Assembly: GCF_001921215.1 (NCBI RefSeq)
Contig: NZ_MSIF01000002.1
Location: 1-64,000 of the forward strand
Direction of reading: 5' to 3'
DNA: 64,000 nt
Source of the DNA: Actinophytocola xinjiangensis
GTDB taxonomy: Bacteria > Actinomycetota > Actinomycetes > Mycobacteriales > Pseudonocardiaceae
The stretch's first letter is position 1. Every line of letters starts with the position of its first letter. Below the pieces are notes generated by a model. The model saw only the letters and a program-made list of their open reading frames with translations. It ran no database searches and was not told the origin of the DNA. The position numbers and the translations under genes are program-made. Below are positions 26,570 to 34,940 of the stretch, in pieces.

Positions 26570-27391
26570 GTGACCGAGACCACCAACGCGACCACCGACG
26601 CCCCCACCCAGCCGGCCGAGGCGACCGCCAACGGCCGGGTCCGGCACCGGCAGGGCAAGGCCAGGATCCGCGACGGGGTCCCGTACTCGGACCCGACCAG
26701 CACGCTGTCGCTGCTCCCCGGCGCCGCGATCGGCGAATGGCTGGCCGATGTGGGCGACGTGTTCACCGGTCGCCTGCTCGACGCCGGCGCCGGCAACCAG
26801 CCCTACCGCGACTGGTACGAGCCGAAGGTCGACCAGGTCGTCGCCGTCGACGCCGCCCCGATCGAGGGCCTGTCCGCCCTGGCCTTCGCCAACCGCCTAC
26901 CGTTCCGCGACGCCTCCTTCGACACGGTGCTGTCGACCCAGGTCTGGGAACACGTCGACGACGCCGGTGCCGCCGCCCGCGAGACGTTCCGTGTGCTGCG
27001 CCCCGGCGGGCACCTGATCGTCACCGTCCCGTTCTTCTACCCGACCCACGAGGCCCCCTACGACTACGCCCGGTTCACCCGCTACGGCCTGGCCGCCGTC
27101 CTGCGCAACGCCGGCTTCGAGGTGGAACGGGTCGACGCCCAGGGCGGCCCGCTGCTGCTGGGCAGCCACATGGGCGTGCTGGCCCTGTCCCAGGCCCTCA
27201 ACGCCCTGGGACGGCTGCTGCGCCTGAAGCGCCCCCTGAGCCTGCTGCCGGGCCTGCGCCACCTGCTGTGCCTACCCCAACAGCTGGCGATCGCCGTGCG
27301 CTACCGGCTGCGCGGCACCCGCCGGGGCATCCGCTTCGGCAGCGGCCTGGTCTCCCTCGGATACTTCGCCGTGGCCCGCAAACCAGACTGA
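26570..27391 (+). CDS. Class I SAM-dependent methyltransferase
   Basis: A 273-residue protein. The N-terminal 35 residues are polar and Thr/Ala-rich. The core has GRLLDAGAGNQPYRDWYEP (motif I), VVAVDAAP, FDTVLSTQVWEHVDDAGAAA and LRPGGHLIVTVPFFYPTHEAP, the layout of methyltransferases in polysaccharide loci. It starts with GTG 21 bases after the epimerase stop and probably shares its transcript. Acceptor unknown. The gene runs into a tandem-repeat array. Confidence 0.9.
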   Translation: MTETTNATTDAPTQPAEATANGRVRHRQGKARIRDGVPYSDPTSTLSLLPGAAIGEWLADVGDVFTGRLLDAGAGNQPYRDWYEPKVDQVVAVDAAPIEGLSALAFANRLPFRDASFDTVLSTQVWEHVDDAGAAARETFRVLRPGGHLIVTVPFFYPTHEAPYDYARFTRYGLAAVLRNAGFEVERVDAQGGPLLLGSHMGVLALSQALNALGRLLRLKRPLSLLPGLRHLLCLPQQLAIAVRYRLRGTRRGIRFGSGLVSLGYFAVARKPD

Positions 27392-27522
27392 CCAGCCCGC
27401 CCCGTCTGACCGACCGACTCGCGGCGACCAGACCACTCGCGACCAACGTTGTCCACAGCCCCGGCCCAACACTCCCGAACCCCAGGCCTCCTCGACTAAA
27501 ATGGAAATCGGGGGGATCCCCG
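27392..27522. other. Spacer before the 34-base repeat array
   Basis: About 130 bases with no gene. It contains one perfect DnaA-box 9-mer, TTGTCCACA, at 27449-27457, and a G-run GGGGGGATCCCC. The repeat array starts at its right edge. Confidence 0.5.
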
Positions 27523-28115
27523 CGCCAGATGGGCTCTCCGACGGCGCGGCCCACACGGGCCAGATGAGCCTTCGGCGGTGCCCTGCGCCGGCCAGACCGG
27601 CTGCCCGGTAACGACCCGCGCCGGCCAGGTGGGCTTTCCGGCAGTGCCCCCCGCGCCGGCCAAGCGGGCCTTCCGGCGGCTCCCTGCGCTGGCTGGACGG
27701 GCTTTCCTGCGGTACCCCCGCGGCCGGCCAAGCGGGCTTTCCGGCGGTCCCCCCGCGCCGGCAAGGCGGCCTTTCCGGGCGGTGCCCACCCGCACGTCCA
27801 TGGGCTTTCCGGTGGCCCCCTGCGCTGGCCAGGTGGGCTTCCGGCGGCTTCCTGCGCTGGCTAGGCGGCCTTTCCGGGCGGTGCCCACCCGCACGTCCAT
27901 GGGCTTTCCGGTGGCCCCCTGCGCTGGCCAGAAGGGCTTTCCTGCGGTGCCGCCGCTCCAGCCAGGCGGGCTTTCCTGCGGTGCCGCCGCTCCAGCCAGG
28001 CGGGCTTTCCTGCGGTGCCCCCGCACCAGCCAGGCGGGCTGCCCGGTGGCACCCCACAGGGCCCGACGGCTGTCCATCGGTGCCCCGCGCGCCGGCCGGT
28101 CGGCAGTGTCCGCGA
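27523..28115. repeat. Tandem array of about 17 units of roughly 34 bases
   Basis: About seventeen head-to-tail units of 32-35 bases, each opening with a GGGCTTTCCKGCGGTG-like core and closing with a GCCGGCCAGGC-like end. Units at 27934-27967 and 27968-28001 are identical, and the unit at 28002-28035 differs at few positions. A higher-order duplication is also present: 68 identical bases at 27765-27832 and 27864-27931, 99 bases apart. Units toward both ends are more diverged. No unique spacers separate the units. The array fills the gap between two convergent genes. Confidence 0.93.
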
Positions 28116-28128
28116 GCCGGGCGAGCGG

Positions 28129-31059
28129 CTACTCAGCGGGGGGTTGTGCGGTGGGCTTCCCGTCGCGGCGGCGGCGTTGGACGAGTTGGTCGGTCACGAC
28201 CACGCCGATCAGCAGCACGGCGGTGAACAGGCTCAACCACAGCCCGGCGTTGCTGTACGGGGCGACGTAGCGCAGCGTCACGGTGTGCCGGCCCTCGGGC
28301 ACGGCGACCGCGACGACGCCCTGGTCGGCCGGCAGCAGCTCGGTCGGCTGGCCGTCGATGGTGGCCTGCCAGCTGACCTGGTCGGCGTCGGCGACCACCA
28401 GGTAGCCGTCGCCCTCGGCGTTGACGGTTGTCTCGACGACGTCGTTGAGGTCCTGGGCGATGCTGACGTCGGCGCCGGCGCCGGACGCGGGCGGCGCCTC
28501 CTCGTTGAGCAGCACCTGGTCGTCGTCGATGGCCCCGGCGGCCAGCAGGGCGACCCGCTGCACCTCGTCGGACTCGGTGTAGACGCTGGAGGCCCAGCGG
28601 ATGCGCGGCAGCGCGGTGGTGCGTTCCCAGACGACGGCCGAGCCGACGTGGGCGAGTTCGAGCCCGTCGTCGGCGACGGCGACCGAGGACACGGACGGTT
28701 CGAGGCCGGTGCCGCGCACCGCGAGCCGCTCGCCGAGGTTCAGGGTGAACGTGGCGGTCAGCGACGTGCCGGCGGGCACGTCCTGGGCGTCGATCGGGAT
28801 CATGAACGGGCGGTTGGCGGTCATGCCGCGTGCGCTGCGCCGCGCGGTGGCGACGGTGTCGCCGTTGGCGTCGGTCAGTTCGACGTCGACGCCGTAGGTC
28901 GGGTCGTCCTGCTCGGGGAAGGTGACGCCCGGGACGAAACCGACGGCGCGGACCGGGCCTTCGCCGGGGACCGGGAGCGTGACGGGGGTGTTGCCGGACA
29001 TCGGCACCATCGAGCCGTCGCCCCAGTCGATCCGCCGGGCGCCGAAGACGTCGTTGATCGGCGAGGTGACGAAGTAGCGCACCCCGAGCCGGTCGAGCAC
29101 CGGGCTGGTGGCGACCGACGGCAGCGGCCGGAAGTTCAGGTGGGTCGGGTAGGGGATGGGGTTGCCCGGCATGCCCCGGATGAGCGTGGCGAAGTTCTTC
29201 TCGATGAACGTGTGGCCGGTCAGCGCCCGCAGTTTCATGGCCGAGTCGGCGCCCATGACCATCGCGTCGACGGAGCCGGCGAACCGGTCGGGCCCGAGGT
29301 TGTCGGCGAGGAAGGCGTGCACGTCGGTCGTCGGGTAGAAGGTGTCCTTGTCGACGCGCGGCCAGTAGGAGTTGGCCAGCGAGAACGACTGCCCGGCGAT
29401 GATCGCGAGCAGTACGGTCGCGGCGCCGAACCGGGTGAACCGCCAGCCCCCGCGCCGCCCCGCCGAGGCGAAGATCAGCACGGCGGCGACCAGCCCCGCA
29501 CCGACCAACGCGACGCCGAGCACCATGTTCTGGTCGAGGTGTTGGAGGCGGCTGACCGGGTCGGTGCCGGCCTCCTCGTCCTTGGCGAGCGCGGCATCCC
29601 GACCCGCCAGCCACACGACGGCGATCCCGGCCCCGGTGCCGGCCACGACGAGAACTCCGTACAGCGCCCGCAGCTTCGCCGCCCGCAGCGCCTCACCGAT
29701 CCGCTTGCGGTTGCGCAGCAACAACTCGAACCCGACGGCGGCGAGGACCGCGAGCAGCATGCCGAGCACACAGCGGGCGCGGCCGATGTAGTTGCTGGAG
29801 AACACGGGCAGGGTGTGCACGAGCGAGAGCGGCCCGGGGAGGTAGATGAGCGCGAGCCACGCGAGGCTCATCCCGGTCAGCACCCACCAGGCGGACTTCG
29901 GCAGCAGGGACCGTCCGGCCCGCGCGAGCGCGATCGCCACGACGATCAGCACGACGGCGCCGGCGCCGATGTAGGACATGGCCTCGACCATGTTGCGCCC
30001 GAAGTGCGGGAGGTACCAGATCGGTGGGTCGGCGGCGTTGAGCCCGCCCATCGCGTGCGGCGCTATGGCGGTGGTCAGCTCGGGGAGGCCGAGATGGTCG
30101 TCGGGTGTTTGTGATCTGCCCTCGATGAGCCAGTTCTGGTAGAACTTCGCGAAGGGGAGGAGTTGGAACGCCGACAACGCGGCCCCGGCGGCGATCGCCC
30201 CGATGGCGCCGAGCGTGACCCCGACGAGTCGTCGCCAGTGCCCGAGATGTTCGGCGAAGACCCGAACCAGGAAGTAGATCCCCGCGCTGATCAGCGACAG
30301 TGCGGTCACCGCCGGGAACCCGGCGAGCAGCATGAAGGCGACAGGCAGGGCGAGCAGTACCGCGTCGGTAGGTCGTCGTCGCTGGATGAGCCGCTCCACG
30401 CCCCAGAACACCCACGGAATCATCGCGGCGACCCTGGTCTGCGGCCAGTTCGTCCACATGATCATGAAGGCGGAGCTGGTGAACACCAGTCCACCGAGGA
30501 TCGCCGCGGGCTTACCGAGATTGAGACGACGCAGGAACAGGTAGGCGCCCAACAGCGCGGCGGCCATCTCCAGGAGTTTGACGTAGGCGGGCGCGAGCCA
30601 CCCCGGAAGGAGGTAGTAGGGGATGCTCAGCGGCGAGAACACGGCGTAGCTGGGAATGGACCCGAGCGCGGTACCCCCGGCGATGTAGGGGTTCCACTGG
30701 GCGGAGACGCCCTCACGCAGGGATTCCATGTACAGAATGGTGTTCGGCAACATGGCGTCGTAGGTGTCGTCCATGTAGGTGTTCTGCACGTCGATGCCAC
30801 CGAGCCCACTGTCGAAGTAGGGACTGGTGGTGGACAGCTCATCGGTGGCGGCGAACACGGTGGTGCCGAGCAGCGGGGTGCCGATCCCCGCCAGAATGAA
30901 GAAGACGGCGGCGATCAGGCTGACACTGGTCAGCGCACCCGGGAGGAATCTCCGCCGCCGAGCCTCCGTGGGCGCGTCAGCTCCGGACACCCCGCCGGAC
31001 CCTTCCGACTCCGACACGATCCCGTCCTGCGACGGCGGTGCTTCGGTCCGTTCGGACAT
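28129..31059 (-). CDS. YfhO-like GT-C-type membrane protein (second of two)
   Basis: A 976-residue multi-spanning protein. Key segments: FAATDELSTTSPYFDSGLGG in the first outer loop, WNPYIAGGTALGSIPS, PLSIPYYLLPGWLAPAYVK, WPQTRVAAMIPW, then many helices and a large C-terminal extracellular domain that ends DADQVSWQATIDGQPTEL, RHTVTLRYVAP and a final helix. It has the same plan as the 800-residue paralogue but a longer outer domain. It likely transfers a sugar from a lipid carrier outside the membrane (inferred from YfhO of teichoic-acid glycosylation). The ATG at 31059 has GAGAG upstream. Confidence 0.9.
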   Translation of the reverse strand: MSERTEAPPSQDGIVSESEGSGGVSGADAPTEARRRRFLPGALTSVSLIAAVFFILAGIGTPLLGTTVFAATDELSTTSPYFDSGLGGIDVQNTYMDDTYDAMLPNTILYMESLREGVSAQWNPYIAGGTALGSIPSYAVFSPLSIPYYLLPGWLAPAYVKLLEMAAALLGAYLFLRRLNLGKPAAILGGLVFTSSAFMIMWTNWPQTRVAAMIPWVFWGVERLIQRRRPTDAVLLALPVAFMLLAGFPAVTALSLISAGIYFLVRVFAEHLGHWRRLVGVTLGAIGAIAAGAALSAFQLLPFAKFYQNWLIEGRSQTPDDHLGLPELTTAIAPHAMGGLNAADPPIWYLPHFGRNMVEAMSYIGAGAVVLIVVAIALARAGRSLLPKSAWWVLTGMSLAWLALIYLPGPLSLVHTLPVFSSNYIGRARCVLGMLLAVLAAVGFELLLRNRKRIGEALRAAKLRALYGVLVVAGTGAGIAVVWLAGRDAALAKDEEAGTDPVSRLQHLDQNMVLGVALVGAGLVAAVLIFASAGRRGGWRFTRFGAATVLLAIIAGQSFSLANSYWPRVDKDTFYPTTDVHAFLADNLGPDRFAGSVDAMVMGADSAMKLRALTGHTFIEKNFATLIRGMPGNPIPYPTHLNFRPLPSVATSPVLDRLGVRYFVTSPINDVFGARRIDWGDGSMVPMSGNTPVTLPVPGEGPVRAVGFVPGVTFPEQDDPTYGVDVELTDANGDTVATARRSARGMTANRPFMIPIDAQDVPAGTSLTATFTLNLGERLAVRGTGLEPSVSSVAVADDGLELAHVGSAVVWERTTALPRIRWASSVYTESDEVQRVALLAAGAIDDDQVLLNEEAPPASGAGADVSIAQDLNDVVETTVNAEGDGYLVVADADQVSWQATIDGQPTELLPADQGVVAVAVPEGRHTVTLRYVAPYSNAGLWLSLFTAVLLIGVVVTDQLVQRRRRDGKPTAQPPAE

Positions 31060-31367
31060 ACGCTCTCAGCTTTCGGCTTTACCCATTCTCAGATCGCCCA
31101 AGCCCCGACAGCCCGAAGCCAACGATCGACGCGACCGACGCGACCGGCGCCCCGGCGACTGTACCGGGGCCGGGAGCGTCCTCCCGCCGGTGGTCAACCA
31201 GCACACCGCCGACACTTGCCTGTCACGCAGCGAACCCCTGGCCACTGAGTGACCAACATCCACCCAGTCGGGTGATTTCGCCCCTGCTGAGGTGAACAGT
31301 CCACAAACCCAACACACACGACACGGCGTTCAGGGTTGCGCCCCGAAAAGGATCGTCCACACCGTTT
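31060..31367 (-). promoter_or_regulatory. Upstream region of the second YfhO gene
   Basis: About 300 bases without a credible gene. It should hold the promoter of the large YfhO gene on the minus strand, but I cannot place -35 and -10 boxes with confidence. The base composition is a little less GC-rich than the flanks. Confidence 0.35.
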
Positions 31368-31560
31368 GCCGCCACCGCCACCGCCACCGCCACCGCGCCG
31401 CCACCGCCGCCGCCGCTCCGCCGCCGCCGCCGCTCCGCCACCGCGCCGCGGCCATGGCCGGTGGGTCGCATGCCGCGATCACCGCTGCTGCTGTCGCGTT
31501 CGCCGTTGTCGTTGTCGCCGTTGCTGTTGTCGCGGTTGTTTGTCGTTGTTGGCGTTGCGG
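31368..31560. repeat. Microsatellite-like tract: (CCGCCA)n followed by (GTTGTCG)n-like repeats
   Basis: From 31368 to about 31452 the plus strand is a run of CCGCCA and CCG trinucleotide repeats (GCCACC repeated at least four times, then CCGCCGCCG and CTCCGCCG blocks). After a short break, 31484-31560 is made of GTTGTCG/GTTGCTG-type units such as CGTTGTCGTTGTCGCCGTTG. The tract lies upstream of the second YfhO gene and just past the TetR gene's 3' end. No gene is supported in it. Confidence 0.85.
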
Positions 31561-31617
31561 AATCCGCGCTCGTTGTCGCGATTGCTGGTCCGCTTCGCTG
31601 TGGTGGGCGGGGAATCG

Positions 31618-32262
31618 TCAGGTGCCGCTGAGGCGGCGCATCGCCCTGGCGACTTCGTCCGGTTCGAGTGGTGGCGCTGGCAGCGGGTGTGCGGCCGCCG
31701 CGCGGAATCCGTCCAGCATGAACGCGAGGTGTCGTCGCCACGCGTTCGGGGCGTGTTCGCCGGTGGCCTCGATCGTGCGGGTGGTGCCCCACAGCACGAA
31801 GGCGAAGTCGCCGTCGTCGAAGTCCGCGCGTAGTTCGCCGGCGCGTTTGGCGTTGTCGATCACCTGGCGCAGCAGTCCGGCTCCCCGCTCCTTGAGCGCG
31901 GTGACCTCGACGGCGTCGTCGAGTTGGCTCGCGCACAGGTCGTTGTAGCCGCGATCGGACGCCTGCAACTCACACGTGCGCTCGAGAAACCACACGAAAC
32001 CAGCCCAGGAGTCCTCCGTCGCCACCGCCTGTTCGGCGAACTCGACCGCCGACGCGACCTTCGACGCCAGCGCGGCGTCGACCAGCGACCCCCGCGTGGG
32101 GAAACGGTTGTACAACGTGCCGATGCTGACCCCGGCCTCCCGTGCGACGTCCTCCAGCGGCACATCCAGTCCCCGTGTCGCGTACAGCCGCCGGGCCGCG
32201 GCGACCAGCAGGTCTCGGTTGCGCTGGGCGTCCCGGCGCAGCGGTCGGTCGGTCGTGGACAC
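31618..32262 (-). CDS. TetR-family transcriptional regulator
   Basis: A 214-residue regulator. The N-terminal helix-turn-helix is canonical: RDLLVAAARRLYATRGLDVPLEDVAREAGVS then IGTLYNRFPTRGSLVDAAL. The C-terminal ligand/dimer domain is like TetR_C proteins with a conserved Trp-rich helix (SWAGFVWFLERTCE). It starts with GTG at 32262 and is divergent from an SDR gene, with three copies of one palindrome between them, so it very probably represses itself and the SDR. Confidence 0.95.
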   Translation of the reverse strand: MSTTDRPLRRDAQRNRDLLVAAARRLYATRGLDVPLEDVAREAGVSIGTLYNRFPTRGSLVDAALASKVASAVEFAEQAVATEDSWAGFVWFLERTCELQASDRGYNDLCASQLDDAVEVTALKERGAGLLRQVIDNAKRAGELRADFDDGDFAFVLWGTTRTIEATGEHAPNAWRRHLAFMLDGFRAAAAHPLPAPPLEPDEVARAMRRLSGT

Positions 32263-32275
32263 ACCCCAATCCTAG

Positions 32276-32320
32276 AACTTGAGAACGCCCTCAACCTAAA
32301 CTTGAGGGCGTTCTCAAGTT
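32276..32320. promoter_or_regulatory. Double TetR operator forming a 19-base-arm inverted repeat
   Basis: Two copies of TTGAG-N6-CTCAA, at 32279-32294 and 32302-32317, are arranged so that together they form one perfect inverted repeat with 19-base arms (32276-32294 and 32302-32320) and a 7-base centre. They sit directly upstream of the TetR start and are the probable main operator. Confidence 0.85.
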
Positions 32321-32342
32321 GGTGCTACGGTGACGACGGAAG

Positions 32343-32358
32343 TTGAGGACATACTCAA
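32343..32358. promoter_or_regulatory. Third TetR operator, before the SDR gene
   Basis: A third TTGAG-N6-CTCAA palindrome, 18 bases before the GTG of the SDR gene, 41 bases from the middle copy. Its place between promoter and start fits repression of the SDR gene. Confidence 0.8.
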
Positions 32359-32376
32359 GTTATTGGAGCATCACCT

Positions 32377-33102
32377 GTGAAGACCGTCGCCGTCTTCGGC
32401 GCTGGCCCAGCGCTTGGCCTGTCCGTCGCCCGCCGCTTCGCCGCCGAAGGACACCGGGTCGCCCTCGTCGCCAGAAGCCAGGAGAACCTCGACGCGCTTG
32501 TGGCCGGCCTGCCCGGCGTGGAGACCGCCACGTTCACCGCCGACCTGCTCGACCGCGCCCAACTCGTGGCCGCCGTCGAGGCGATCACCGCGCACTTCGG
32601 ACACATCGACGTCGCCGTGTACAGCCCGAACGGCCTCGACCACCCGCCCGTCGGCATCTTCGACGTTGACGGCGACGCCCTGCCCCACCAGCTCGACCTG
32701 CTGCTGCTCGCGCCGATCGCCCTGACCGGACTCCTGCTGCCGGGTATGCGCGAACGCGGCCACGGCTCGCTGCTGTTCGCCTCGGGCTCCAGTGCCATCG
32801 AACCGACGCCCCAACTGGCGAACGTCGGCATCGCCCTGGCCGGCATGCGCAACTACCTCCACAACCTCAACGCGGCCGTCGCCGGTGACGGTGTGTATGT
32901 CGGTGTCGTGCCGATCGGCGGGCTCATCCGCCGTAGCGCGGTGGAAGCACTGCTGGCCAGCTCCGCCGGCGCCACCCAGTTCGGTGACTTCACCCCGGAC
33001 GAACTGCGGTTCGAGATGCTCGACCCGGATGACATCGCCGATGTCTTCTGGGACCTGCACAGCAGGCGGGACCGCCCCGAGGCCGTCGTCGGCGGCCGCT
33101 GA
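32377..33102 (+). CDS. Divergent short-chain dehydrogenase-like protein lacking the Tyr-Lys pair
   Basis: A 241-residue Rossmann protein with an SDR start (TVAVFGAGPALGLSVARRFAAEGH), an acidic DLLD, and LLFASGSSAIEP where the catalytic Ser sits (Ser138/139). The usual Tyr-x-x-x-Lys about 13 residues later is absent: the stretch reads QLANVGIALAGMRNYL. It may bind NAD(P) without classical catalysis, or use another mechanism. It starts with GTG at 32377, without a clear ribosome site, divergent from the TetR gene that probably controls it. Confidence 0.88.
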   Translation: MKTVAVFGAGPALGLSVARRFAAEGHRVALVARSQENLDALVAGLPGVETATFTADLLDRAQLVAAVEAITAHFGHIDVAVYSPNGLDHPPVGIFDVDGDALPHQLDLLLLAPIALTGLLLPGMRERGHGSLLFASGSSAIEPTPQLANVGIALAGMRNYLHNLNAAVAGDGVYVGVVPIGGLIRRSAVEALLASSAGATQFGDFTPDELRFEMLDPDDIADVFWDLHSRRDRPEAVVGGR

Positions 33103-33223
33103 CCAGCCCCACCGGCGTGCGACGCGCGGTATCCTCGGTTCAACCCGCGAGATCGTCGTCGATGGCTCGGGCGTGCCGCGAAACGCCTCTCACCATGACC
33201 GAAAGGACCTGCCAGGGCGCCCG

Positions 33224-33745
33224 ATGAGCGCCGGGCCGATGTGGGTGCGCACGAGGGCCGAACTACGTGGCCGCCGTCGCAGGCGTGCTCATTCCTGTTG
33301 GGATCACCTCCTCCTTGCTCCGTTGTGGCCGAAACACGGCGTCAACCTCGGCACCCTGCTGCGTACCTGCGACGCGGTGGGTGCCTGTCTCGCCGTCCCG
33401 GTCAGGCCGTGGATCCGGGACGCGCTGGACCGGGGCAACACGTTGCGTCGCCCGTCGTGCGTGCACTGGGTCAACAACCCCCTCGGCTGGCTCGCCGCCC
33501 AACGCCGCGCCGGCAGCGACGTCATCGGGGTCGAGCTGGCCGACGAGGCCATCCCGCTCGCCGACCTGGCCCCCGCGCGTCGACGCACGGTCGTCGTGCT
33601 CGGCCACGAGAGCGACGGCATCCCGACCGAAGCCACCGCCCTGCTCGACCGCGCCGTCGAGATCCCGATGATCGGCACCGGGCTCAGCCTCAACGTCGCC
33701 GTCGCCGGTTCGTTGATCGCGTACAAGCTCGCCGGGCTCATCTGA
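33224..33745 (+). CDS. SPOUT (TrmH/SpoU) family RNA methyltransferase
   Basis: A 173-residue protein with the trefoil-knot signatures of TrmH-type 2'-O-methyltransferases: N-side NLGTLLRTCDAVGA (motif 1), VVVLGHESDGIP (motif 2) and IPMIGTGLSLNVAVAGSLIAYKL (motif 3). It has no N-terminal RNA-binding extension beyond about 30 basic residues, so it is a minimal member. The start may be the ATG at 33224 or the one at 33239. RNA target unknown. Confidence 0.9.
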   Translation: MSAGPMWVRTRAELRGRRRRRAHSCWDHLLLAPLWPKHGVNLGTLLRTCDAVGACLAVPVRPWIRDALDRGNTLRRPSCVHWVNNPLGWLAAQRRAGSDVIGVELADEAIPLADLAPARRRTVVVLGHESDGIPTEATALLDRAVEIPMIGTGLSLNVAVAGSLIAYKLAGLI

Positions 33746-33749
33746 CCCG

Positions 33750-33766
33750 CCACGTCGGCGACGTGG
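33750..33766 (+). terminator. Weak terminator-like hairpin after the SPOUT gene
   Basis: CCACGTC-GGC-GACGTGG, a perfect 7-base stem with a 3-base loop, starts 5 bases after the stop. There is no T run, so its effect is uncertain. Confidence 0.35.
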
Positions 33767-33865
33767 TGGTCGACACCCACGACCTGACGTGGCTTCCGCA
33801 CGCCGGGGGACGTATCTCGATTCGTTGTGTTTCTCCTTTGCTGTCACCTTTCTGTTCGATGGGGC

Positions 33866-34900
33866 CTACCGGTGATGTGCCTCGGTACGGCCCTCCTCTC
33901 CGCGTTCGACCGCAGCGATGTCGCCGAGCAGCGCCGACTTCAGCTCCGACGAGCAGAACGCCGCGTGCACGCCGGCCCGTGCCAGGTCCGCCAGCTCGGA
34001 CCGGCCGAGGCCGAAGTGTTCATGGCACAGCAGGTACTCGGAGTTGAGGTCGGTGTGGAACATGCCCGGGTCGTCGGTGGCGAGCGTGACCGGGACACCG
34101 GCGTCGAGCAGCCTCGGTAACGGGTGCTCGGCGAGCGAGCGGACGGCCCTGGTGCGGATGTTGGAGCTGGGACAGACCTCCACCGCGATGCCCTCACCGG
34201 CCAGGTGCGCCAGCAACTCCGGGTCGTCGGCGGCACTGGTGCCATGGCCGATCCGTTCGGCGTGCAGGTCGCGCAGCGCCGACCAGATCGTCTCCGGGCC
34301 GGTGGTCTCCCCGGCGTGCGGTACGAGGTGCAACCCGCCCTCGCGCGCCATGCGGAACGGATCGCTGTACTTGGACCGGGGAACACCGACCTCGTTGCCG
34401 CCGAGTCCGAACCCGACAGTGCCCGCCGGCCGGTGGGCCAGCACCCACTCGGCGGTGGCGATGCCCTGCCGGTAACCGAGAGACCCGGCGATGTCGAACA
34501 CCCACGCCACCTCGACCCCGTGCCGCTGCCGGGCGAGCGTCCTGCCCACGGTCAGCGCCTCGGCCAGCTCCACCGGGTCGAGGCCCATCAGCAGATGAGC
34601 GGACGGAGTGACCGTGACCTCGGCGTAGCGCACACCGTTGCCGGCGAGGTCCGTGGCGAGCCCGTCGACCAGCGCCGTCACGTCCGTCGCCTCGGTCACC
34701 AGCCGGTTGACCTGGACGTAGACCTCGATGAAGTGCGCGAAGTCGGTGAACTCGTAGAAGGAGTGCAGCGCGTCCCGTTCGGTGGGCACACCGATGTCCG
34801 GGTGCCGCCTGGCCAGCTCCAGGACGGTGTCGGCGGACGCCGAGCCGATGAGGTGCACATGCAGCTCGGTCTTGGGCAGCGCTGAGACGAATTCCTTCAT
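33866..34900 (-). CDS. Adenosine deaminase family protein
   Basis: A 344-residue amidohydrolase that probably deaminates adenosine or a related purine to the inosine form. Metal ligands are visible: the HxH pair in ELHVHLIGS (His14, His16), LVPHAGETTGPE with the third His and the catalytic Glu, and TLATDDPGMF with the paired Asp. The start at the ATG at 34900 puts the HxH at the usual distance; an upstream ATG at 34981 would add 27 residues unlike the family. Neither start has a strong ribosome site. The reading continues to a stop at 33866. Confidence 0.92.
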   Translation of the reverse strand: MKEFVSALPKTELHVHLIGSASADTVLELARRHPDIGVPTERDALHSFYEFTDFAHFIEVYVQVNRLVTEATDVTALVDGLATDLAGNGVRYAEVTVTPSAHLLMGLDPVELAEALTVGRTLARQRHGVEVAWVFDIAGSLGYRQGIATAEWVLAHRPAGTVGFGLGGNEVGVPRSKYSDPFRMAREGGLHLVPHAGETTGPETIWSALRDLHAERIGHGTSAADDPELLAHLAGEGIAVEVCPSSNIRTRAVRSLAEHPLPRLLDAGVPVTLATDDPGMFHTDLNSEYLLCHEHFGLGRSELADLARAGVHAAFCSSELKSALLGDIAAVERGEEGRTEAHHR

Positions 34901-34940
34901 GGGGACATCGTGCCCCAGAACTTCGGTAATGCCCGAACGG

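Noticed and set aside
27272-28077. Minus-strand frames with repeated peptide motifs over the 34-base array
   Set aside because: Several overlapping frames give similar repetitive peptides. A 34-base period shifts frame from unit to unit, so no single protein repeat is kept.
27523-28115. CRISPR array
   Set aside because: Units are contiguous with no unique spacers, they vary in sequence, and no cas genes are in the window.
28015-30114. 699-codon plus-strand frame opposite the second YfhO gene
   Set aside because: Antisense shadow of a well-supported membrane protein; composition (Gly/Asp/Arg/His/Gln-rich) is typical of a high-GC antisense frame.
33195-33224. Short leader peptide (MTERTCQGAR) before the SPOUT methyltransferase
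   Set aside because: Ten codons in a different frame, without a convincing ribosome site or attenuator structure.
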